This document shows positions 14,313 through 18,791 of a DNA stretch of 18,791 nt, piece after piece. Origin of the DNA: Peptococcaceae bacterium (GTDB taxonomy: Bacteria; Bacillota; Peptococcia; DRI-13; UBA5745). The position numbers and the translations under genes were made by a program. The stretch's first letter is position 1. Each line of letters starts with the position of its first letter. Location: positions 1 to 18,791 of the forward strand of contig JAISDM010000224.1 in the NCBI GenBank assembly GCA_031264885.1, given 5' to 3'. The notes beneath the pieces are model-generated. The model was not told the origin of the DNA. It did not search any database and was given only the letters and a program-made list of their open reading frames with translations.

Positions 14313-14967
14313 TGTCTGTTTCCTCCTTCCTGTTCTTGGCGTCAGGAAGTATTTCGCCTTTGTAAATCCAAACCTTTACGCCGATCTTTCCGTACGTGGT
14401 GCTGGCTTCGGCAAATCCATAGTCGATATCGGCTCTCAGCGTGTGCAGAGGCACCTTGCCTTCGCTGTACCACTCGGTACGGGCGATTTCAGCGCCGCCC
14501 AGCCTGCCGCCGCAGGATATCTTCACGCCTTGGGCGCCTAAACGCATGGTGCGGTTGACGGCCTGCTTCATGGCCCTGCGGAACGCGATCCTCTTGACCA
14601 GCTGCGCGGCGACGCCTTCCGCCACCAATTGCGCGTCCATTTCCGGCTTCTTGATTTCAAAGATATTCACATTGACCCTTTTTCCGGTCATTTTTTCCAG
14701 AGTTCTGCGCAAGTTCTCCACTTCCACCCCGCCGCGGCCGATGACGATACCCGGTTTGGCCGTCTTAACGGTCACCTTGACCCGGTTGGCGGAGCGTTCG
14801 ATGTCCACGCCGGAAATTCCCGCCTGAAACAGTTTTTTCTTAATATATCCGCGAACCTTGATGTCTTCATGCAAAAACTCAAGATAGTTCTTATCCGCGT
14901 ACCAATTGGACTCCCAATCCCGGATGATGCCAACCCTCAGGCCCTTAGGATGTACTTTCTGCCCCAC
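14290..14967 (-). CDS. rpsC: 30S ribosomal protein S3 (uS3)
   Basis: This is a 30S head protein at the mRNA entry tunnel that contributes helicase activity with S4 and S5. The 225 residues begin at GTG as MGQKVHPKGLRVGIIRDWES. They hold a type II KH domain with the GRGG loop at 77-80, and a C-terminal domain with GRLGGAEIARTEWYSEGKVP and LRADIDYGFAEASTTYGKIG. The GTG is only 2 nt after the rplV stop, with a GGAGGAGA site inside rplV. The end overlaps rplP by 23 nt. Confidence 0.98.
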   Translation of the reverse strand: MGQKVHPKGLRVGIIRDWESNWYADKNYLEFLHEDIKVRGYIKKKLFQAGISGVDIERSANRVKVTVKTAKPGIVIGRGGVEVENLRRTLEKMTGKRVNVNIFEIKKPEMDAQLVAEGVAAQLVKRIAFRRAMKQAVNRTMRLGAQGVKISCGGRLGGAEIARTEWYSEGKVPLHTLRADIDYGFAEASTTYGKIGVKVWIYKGEILPDAKNRKEETDNARAKES

Positions 14968-14969
14968 GG

Positions 14970-15323
14970 TTATCTCTCCTCCTTCTCGCTGACAATGATT
15001 GTAATATGGCTGCTGCGTCTCTTTATAACATCCGCGCGGCCTTGCGCTCTGGGCATCAGACGTTTGAGACTGGGCCCCACATCCACAAAGGCGGTTTTGA
15101 CATAGAGGGCATCTGTGTTCATCTCGTAATTATGCTCCGCGTTGGCAATCGCCGACCGCAGCACCTTATAAATCGGGCCGGCCGCTTTATGGGTGGCGAA
15201 CCGCAGAATCGCCTGGGCTTCGCCCACTTCTTTTCCGCGAATCAGGTCAATCACCCGGCGCGCTTTCCTGGGAGAGACGCGAATATGCCTGGCAATCGCT
15301 TTGGATTCGTTTTCCTGGCTCAT
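14970..15323 (-). CDS. rplV: 50S ribosomal protein L22 (uL22)
   Basis: This 50S protein's long beta-hairpin lines the nascent-chain tunnel near the macrolide site. The 117 residues begin MSQENESKAIARHIRVSPRK. They include RRVIDLIRGKEVGEAQAILR and AIANAEHNYEMNTDALYVKTA, and the hairpin tip segment RLMPRAQGRADVIKRRSSHITI. No tip deletion or duplication of the kind linked to macrolide resistance is evident. The gene starts with ATG 22 nt after rpsS, with a GAGGGGGGAT ribosome binding region. Confidence 0.98.
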   Translation of the reverse strand: MSQENESKAIARHIRVSPRKARRVIDLIRGKEVGEAQAILRFATHKAAGPIYKVLRSAIANAEHNYEMNTDALYVKTAFVDVGPSLKRLMPRAQGRADVIKRRSSHITIIVSEKEER

Positions 15324-15345
15324 AACTGATATCCCCCCTCTCCCA

Positions 15346-15624
15346 TTATCTGGTCCCGCTGCTCTTCTCGCCGGCGTGACCCCGGAAGGTCCGCGTAGGC
15401 GCGAATTCGCCCAGTTTGTGTCCCACCATATCCTCCGTTACATACACCGGTATATGCTTCCTTCCATCGTGAACCGCGATGGTGTGGCTGACCATTTCCG
15501 GAAAAATCGTGGAACGCCGGGACCAGGTCTTGATCACACGTTTTTCGTTGGTGTCGTTCATATTATGAACTTTCCTGATCAGGCTGTCTTCTACATAAGG
15601 GCCTTTCTTTAAAGATCTGCCCAT
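15346..15624 (-). CDS. rpsS: 30S ribosomal protein S19 (uS19)
   Basis: This is a 30S head protein that complexes with S13 and contacts the 50S subunit. The 92 residues begin MGRSLKKGPYVEDSLIRKVH. They contain KRVIKTWSRRSTIFPEMVSHTIAVHDGRKHIPVYVTEDMVGHKLGEF, and end FRGHAGEKSSGTR. The length is standard. A strong AAGGAGG at 15632-15638 lies 7 nt before the ATG, downstream of the repeat element that separates it from rplB. The repeat therefore leaves the translation signal of this gene intact. Confidence 0.98.
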   Translation of the reverse strand: MGRSLKKGPYVEDSLIRKVHNMNDTNEKRVIKTWSRRSTIFPEMVSHTIAVHDGRKHIPVYVTEDMVGHKLGEFAPTRTFRGHAGEKSSGTR

Positions 15625-15653
15625 CCAAACGCCTCCTTATTTAATGAACATGG

Positions 15654-15674
15654 ATTCCGGGACAAGCCCGGAAT
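15654..15674. repeat. Inverted repeat (8-bp stem, 5-nt loop) within the rplB-rpsS element
   Basis: ATTCCGGG (15654-15661) pairs perfectly with CCCGGAAT (15667-15674) around the loop ACAAG on the plus strand. In the transcript the loop reads CUUGU. No U tract follows in the direction of transcription, so it is not an intrinsic terminator. It is a stable hairpin about 30 nt upstream of the rpsS start codon. Confidence 0.85.
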
Positions 15675-15737
15675 GACGGGGTGTGTCTCCCGGATGACGG
15701 GGTGTGTCTCCCGGACGACGGGGTGTGTCTCCCGGAC
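15675..15737. repeat. Three tandem 21-bp repeats
   Basis: Units at 15675-15695, 15696-15716 and 15717-15737 read GACGGGGTGTGTCTCCCGGA plus T in the first and C in the other two. A truncated fourth copy (GACGGGG) begins at 15738. The near identity of the units suggests recent duplication or ongoing slippage. Each unit contains CGGG and CCCG, which can form a small hairpin. Confidence 0.9.
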
Positions 15738-15758
15738 GACGGGGGTTCCCCGGATTCC

Positions 15759-16592
15759 TTACTTCTTCTTTCTGGACTTGACAATATATTTATTGCTGGG
15801 GTTCTTCTTCTTGCGGGTGTTGCCGCCGATGGCGGGCTTGCCCCAGGGTGTCACGGGATTCTTGCGTCCGATGGGGGACCGGCCTTCGCCGCCGCCGTGG
15901 GGATGATCCACCGGATTCATAACCACGCCGCGGACTGTGGGACGCAGCCCTTTCCAGCGGTTCCTTCCCGCTTTCCCGATATTGATGATCTCGTTTTCCA
16001 GATTCCCCAGCTGACCGATGGTCGCCCGGCACCGTGCCAGAACCTTGCGGACTTCACCGGATGGCAGCCGGATCGACACATATGAGCCTTCCTTCGCCAT
16101 CAGCTGCGCCCCGGTTCCGGCTGAGCGGACGATCTGGCCGCCTTTTTCCGGTTTCAGCTCAATATTGTGAATGATGGAGCCTACCGGGATGTTGGCCAGG
16201 GGCAGCGCGTTGCCGATCTTGATGTCCGCCTGGGGCCCGGATTCCACCATGTCATTGACTTTCAGCCCGTGGGGCGCCAGAATATAGCGTTTCTCGCCGT
16301 CCCGATAATGGAGCAGCGCGATATTGGCCGTCCGGTTGGGATCGTATTCAATGGTCGCGACTCTGGCCGGAACTCCGTCCTTGTTCCGCTTGAAATCAAT
16401 CGCGCGGTACATCCGTTTATGCCCGCCGCCATGGTGGCGGACCGTGATCCGGCCTTTATTGTTGCGCCCGGCGGTTTTTTTTACGGGTTCGATCAGAGAA
16501 CGCTCCGGTTTGTCCGCGGTGATCTCCTCAAAGGTCGAAACCGTCATCTGGCGCAGACCCGGCGACGTAGGTTTGAAGCTTTTAACTGGCAT
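15759..16592 (-). CDS. rplB: 50S ribosomal protein L2 (uL2)
   Basis: This is one of the largest and most conserved 50S proteins, needed for subunit association and peptidyl transferase assembly. The 277 residues begin MPVKSFKPTSPGLRQMTVST and contain GRNNKGRITVRHHGGGHKR (about 42-60). The signature VMNPVDHPHGGGEGR is at 224-238, including H230, equivalent to the functionally important histidine of E. coli L2. The C terminus is the usual lysine-rich tail. It starts 15 nt after rplW with AAGGAGG upstream. Its stop codon directly abuts the repeat element before rpsS. Confidence 0.98.
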   Translation of the reverse strand: MPVKSFKPTSPGLRQMTVSTFEEITADKPERSLIEPVKKTAGRNNKGRITVRHHGGGHKRMYRAIDFKRNKDGVPARVATIEYDPNRTANIALLHYRDGEKRYILAPHGLKVNDMVESGPQADIKIGNALPLANIPVGSIIHNIELKPEKGGQIVRSAGTGAQLMAKEGSYVSIRLPSGEVRKVLARCRATIGQLGNLENEIINIGKAGRNRWKGLRPTVRGVVMNPVDHPHGGGEGRSPIGRKNPVTPWGKPAIGGNTRKKKNPSNKYIVKSRKKK

Positions 16593-16607
16593 AAATCCTA
16601 TGCCTCC

Positions 16608-16892
16608 TTATTCGTCAAAGATTGGAAGTTTTTGTCCGTCTTTCAAAGTAATGATGGCTTTCTTCCATTGGGCGGTCATCCCGGAAGTACGCCCCTGCCG
16701 CTTCAGTTTACCCGGCACGTTCATGGTCCGGACATGGGTCACATCCACATGAAAAATACTCTCCACCGCCTGCTTGATTTCGATTTTATTCGCTCTTTTA
16801 TCCACCCGGAAGGTGTATTTGTTCTCGGCCATCATATCGGATGTTTTCTCTGTAATGACCGGCCTGATCAAAACATCATGCAGATCACGCAT
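16608..16892 (-). CDS. rplW: 50S ribosomal protein L23 (uL23)
   Basis: This is the tunnel-exit protein that docks trigger factor and SRP on the 50S subunit. The 94 residues begin MRDLHDVLIRPVITEKTSDM and include ENKYTFRVDKRANKIEIKQAVE, FHVDVTHVRTMNVPGKLKR and the terminal KKAIITLKDGQKLPIFDE. The length is normal. Its ATG overlaps the end of rplD by 8 nt, so coupling with rplD is expected, and it ends 15 nt before rplB. Confidence 0.98.
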   Translation of the reverse strand: MRDLHDVLIRPVITEKTSDMMAENKYTFRVDKRANKIEIKQAVESIFHVDVTHVRTMNVPGKLKRQGRTSGMTAQWKKAIITLKDGQKLPIFDE

Positions 16893-17514
16893 CGGCCAGC
16901 ACCTCCTGGATTTTTTGAATGGCGTCCTGAGTGGCCACCATTACGTCATGATTCAAGATATCGTATACATTGACGCCGTCGCTGGCCATAGGCAGAACCC
17001 CCTGGATATTGCGGGCGGACAGCATGACGAATTCCGGATTGTCCGCGGTGACGATCAGGGCTTTGCCGGATACATTCAGATTGCTCAAGATCCGAACCAT
17101 ATCCTTGGTCTTAGGGGCTTCCAGGCTCAATTGATCCAGCAAGATCAAATTGCCGCCGGACACCTTATCGGATAAGACGGATTTCAGCGCCAGCCGCCTC
17201 TTCTTACGCGGAATCGAATATTGATAGCTTCTGGGCTTCGGCGCGAATATGACGCCGCCCTTCTTCCACAGAGGCGATCTGGAACTCCCCGCTCTGGCGC
17301 GGCCGGTTCCCTTCTGTCTCCAGGGCTTCTTTCCGCCGCCGCTGACCTCCGCGCGGGTTTTGGCGCTCTGGGTTCCGCGGCGCCGGCTGGCCAGCTGCAT
17401 CACCACGGCCTCGTGAACCACGGCCTCGTTGGGCGTGACGCCAAAGACGCTGTCGTCCAGCTCCACTTCCCCCACCTGCTGCCCGTCTGTATTATAAAGC
17501 GCGACCTTAGCCAT
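16885..17514 (-). CDS. rplD: 50S ribosomal protein L4 (uL4)
   Basis: This is a 50S protein with an extended loop reaching the exit tunnel; in E. coli it also represses the S10 operon. The 209 residues begin MAKVALYNTDGQQVGEVELD. The tunnel loop contains SGGGKKPWRQKGTGRARAGSSRSPLWKKGG, with no visible macrolide-resistance alteration at KPWRQKGTGRAR. The C-terminal domain ends in DAIQKIQEVLADA. Its ATG overlaps the rplC stop by 1 nt (TAATG). With only 28 nt between tuf and rpsJ, no E. coli-style L4-regulated leader is present upstream of rpsJ. Confidence 0.98.
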   Translation of the reverse strand: MAKVALYNTDGQQVGEVELDDSVFGVTPNEAVVHEAVVMQLASRRRGTQSAKTRAEVSGGGKKPWRQKGTGRARAGSSRSPLWKKGGVIFAPKPRSYQYSIPRKKRRLALKSVLSDKVSGGNLILLDQLSLEAPKTKDMVRILSNLNVSGKALIVTADNPEFVMLSARNIQGVLPMASDGVNVYDILNHDVMVATQDAIQKIQEVLADA

Positions 17515-18146
17515 TATTTCGCCTCCTTGACGGAATTCTTGATAGAGAGCAGCCCTTTTCTGGCGCCGGGCACAGCCCCGCGGACCAAGATCAGATTTTT
17601 TTCAGGATCCACTCTCACCACCAAAAGCTTCTGAACCGTCACCTGATCCCCGCCGTACTGGCCGGGTCCTTTGCGTCCCACAAAGACCCGCGCCGGGCCT
17701 TTGGCCCCCATAGAACCGGGGCGGCGGTGGTATTTGGATCCGTGCTCCATAGGCCCGCGGTGAAAGGCGTGCCGCTTGATGGCGCCCGCAAATCCCTTGC
17801 CCTTGGTGGTTCCCGTAACATCCACCCATTCGCCGGCCTTGAATATGTCGGCTTTGATCTCCTGTCCCACTTCATAAGAAGCCGCGCTTTCCAGCCGGAA
17901 TTCCTTCAGATACTTCAAAGGCTTGATCTCGTGTACGGCGAAGTGCCCTTTCAGGGGCTGGGTCACCCTGCGTTCCTTGCAGGCGCCGAAACCCATTTGA
18001 ACCGCCTCGTAACCGTCCCGTTCCACCGTCTTCTTCTGAACCACCGTGCAAGGTCCGGCCTGTATTGCCGTCACAGGCACCACACGGCCTGTATCGTCGT
18101 AAATCTGGAGCATCCCCACTTTGGTTCCCAATATCGCTTTTTTCAC
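17514..18146 (-). CDS. rplC: 50S ribosomal protein L3 (uL3)
   Basis: L3 is an assembly-initiating 50S protein whose loop reaches the peptidyl transferase centre. The 210 residues begin at GTG as MKKAILGTKVGMLQIYDDTG. They contain the signature GTTKGKGFAGAIKRHAFHRGPMEHGSKYHR and the following PGSMGA. AGGAGG lies 10 nt upstream and its AG overlaps the rpsJ TAG stop codon, linking the two genes. The protein overlaps rplD by 1 nt. The length is typical of Firmicutes L3. Confidence 0.98.
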   Translation of the reverse strand: MKKAILGTKVGMLQIYDDTGRVVPVTAIQAGPCTVVQKKTVERDGYEAVQMGFGACKERRVTQPLKGHFAVHEIKPLKYLKEFRLESAASYEVGQEIKADIFKAGEWVDVTGTTKGKGFAGAIKRHAFHRGPMEHGSKYHRRPGSMGAKGPARVFVGRKGPGQYGGDQVTVQKLLVVRVDPEKNLILVRGAVPGARKGLLSIKNSVKEAK

Positions 18147-18160
18147 TTCCAGCCAACCTC

Positions 18161-18472
18161 CTACAGCTTGATCTCAATATCGACGCCTGCCGGCAAATCC
18201 AGGCTCATCAAGGAATCCACCGTTTTTGGGGTGGGATCCATGATGTCGATGAGACGTTTATGGGTTCTCATTTCAAATTGCTCCCGGGAATCTTTGTTGA
18301 CATGGGGGGAACGCAAGATGGTATACACATTGCGTTCCGTAGGCAAAGGAATAGGCCCGGCCACGCCGGCGCCTGTTCTCTTCGCGGTTTCGACAATTTT
18401 CTCCGCCGAAGCGTCCAAAATTTTATGATCGAAAGCTTTCAGCCTGATTCTGATCTTTTGTTGATTGGCCAT
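18161..18472 (-). CDS. rpsJ: 30S ribosomal protein S10 (uS10), also NusE
   Basis: S10 is a 30S head protein that also acts as the transcription antitermination factor NusE with NusB and NusG. The 103 residues begin MANQQKIRIRLKAFDHKILD. They include the ribosome-entering loop GAGVAGPIPLPTERNVYTILRSPHVNKDSREQFEMRTHKRLIDI and end PAGVDIEIKL. AGGAGG lies 10 nt before the ATG. It lies only 28 nt after tuf, so the S10 cluster here is probably read through from tuf and not from its own promoter. Confidence 0.98.
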   Translation of the reverse strand: MANQQKIRIRLKAFDHKILDASAEKIVETAKRTGAGVAGPIPLPTERNVYTILRSPHVNKDSREQFEMRTHKRLIDIMDPTPKTVDSLMSLDLPAGVDIEIKL

Positions 18473-18500
18473 TTTGGTTCTTCCTCCTATTTCGGATGGA

Positions 18501-18791
18501 TTACTCCCGGACAGCCGTCACCACGCCGGAGCCCACCGTGCGGCCGCCTTCACGGATGGCGAAGCGCAAGCCTTCCTCTATGGCGATGGGTGTAATCAGA
18601 TCAATGTCCATCTTGATGTTGTCCCCGGGCATACACATCTCTACGCCCTCCGGCAGCTTCGCCACCCCCGTCACGTCCGTGGTCCGGAAGTAGAACTGCG
18701 GCCTGTATCCCGTGAAGAACGGCGTATGCCTCCCGCCTTCTTCCTTGGTCAGCACATACACCTCCGAGCTGAACTTGGTGTGCGGCTTGAT
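18501..18791 (-). CDS. tuf: Elongation factor Tu, C-terminal part (window-truncated)
   Basis: EF-Tu delivers aminoacyl-tRNA to the ribosome as a GTPase. Only the last 96 codons and stop lie in the window; the reading frame continues past 18791, so the gene is cut by the window edge and not broken. The visible part is from domain 3 and includes IKPHTKFSSEVYVLTKEEGG, RHTPFFTGYRPQFYFRTTDVTG and MPGDNIKMDIDLITPIAIEEG, and ends FAIREGGRTVGSGVVTAVRE. The GTPase domain is not seen. Upstream genes are expected to be fusA, rpsG and rpsL by analogy. Confidence 0.97.
   Translation of the reverse strand: MKPHTKFSSEVYVLTKEEGGRHTPFFTGYRPQFYFRTTDVTGVAKLPEGVEMCMPGDNIKMDIDLITPIAIEEGLRFAIREGGRTVGSGVVTAVRE

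Larger units (their letters stand above)
15652..15758. repeat. Compound repeat element between rplB and rpsS (hairpin plus 21-bp tandem array, 7-bp edge repeats)
   Basis: This 107-bp block fills most of the 134-nt gap between rplB and rpsS. GGATTCC occurs at both edges (15652-15658 and 15752-15758, the latter flush with the rplB stop codon). Inside are a hairpin with an 8-bp stem, three 21-bp tandem units and a fourth partial unit, then a GGGG-TT-CCCC inverted repeat at 15742-15751. It encodes nothing recognisable. The hairpin sequence resembles dispersed REP-like repeats seen in intergenic regions of other bacteria (from memory, not searched). Similar spacing elsewhere in this operon is 0-60 nt, so this looks like an insertion or expansion. 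Confidence 0.8.

Noticed and set aside
15654..15674. Intrinsic terminator between rplB and rpsS
   Set aside because: The hairpin is stable but is not followed by a T tract on the minus strand, and termination here would silence about 30 essential downstream genes.
15652..15758. CRISPR-like array
   Set aside because: The 21-bp units are directly adjacent with no spacers, and no cas genes are present.
15673..16085. Plus-strand frames with a repeated Cys-containing heptad from the 21-bp array
   Set aside because: The heptad (TGCVSR-like) arises because 21 is a multiple of three. The frames then run antisense through rplB, so I treat them as non-coding.
16167..16973. Plus-strand open frame of 268 codons
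   Set aside because: It lies antisense to rplB, rplW and rplD, all of which are certain genes. No ribosome binding site or domain supports it.

Overview
This window is one unbroken, co-directional block of translation genes on the minus strand, so transcription runs from high to low coordinates. In transcription order it reads tuf (3' end only), rpsJ-rplC-rplD-rplW-rplB-rpsS-rplV-rpsC-rplP-rpmC-rpsQ (S10 cluster), rplN-rplX-rplE-rpsN-rpsH-rplF-rplR-rpsE-rpmD-rplO-secY (spc cluster), adk-map-infA-rpmJ-rpsM-rpsK-rpsD-rpoA-rplQ (alpha cluster), then ecfA1-ecfA2-ecfT-truA. I count 36 protein genes. No RNA genes, mobile-element genes or CRISPR arrays are visible.

The layout points to a bacterium of the Firmicutes, most likely class Clostridia. 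The reasons are the adk-map-infA-rpmJ link between spc and alpha, rpsD placed inside the alpha cluster (in Bacillus it lies elsewhere), the short zinc-type rpsN, the ecfA1-ecfA2-ecfT-truA tail and strong AGGAGG ribosome binding sites. GC content looks moderately high by eye (mid-50s percent, not computed). I cannot name a genus. Ten of the 35 visible start codons are GTG or TTG.

Functionally the block supplies most proteins of both ribosomal subunits, the RNA polymerase alpha subunit, initiation factor IF-1, the translocon pore SecY, methionine aminopeptidase, adenylate kinase, the shared energising module (A, A', T) of an ECF vitamin/metal transporter, and the tRNA pseudouridine synthase TruA. 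Genes overlap or lie within about 60 nt of each other, with no intrinsic terminator that I would trust, so read-through and translational coupling are likely throughout.

Two places break the pattern. Between rplB and rpsS lies a 134-nt gap holding a compact repeat element: an 8-bp-stem hairpin, three 21-bp tandem units and a 7-bp direct repeat at both edges. This is the most unusual sequence in the window. The first 107 bases, downstream of truA, are a run of homopolymers and short perfect palindromes that look more like a poor contig end than biology. Everything else is ordinary housekeeping sequence, and I see no previously undescribed gene system here.
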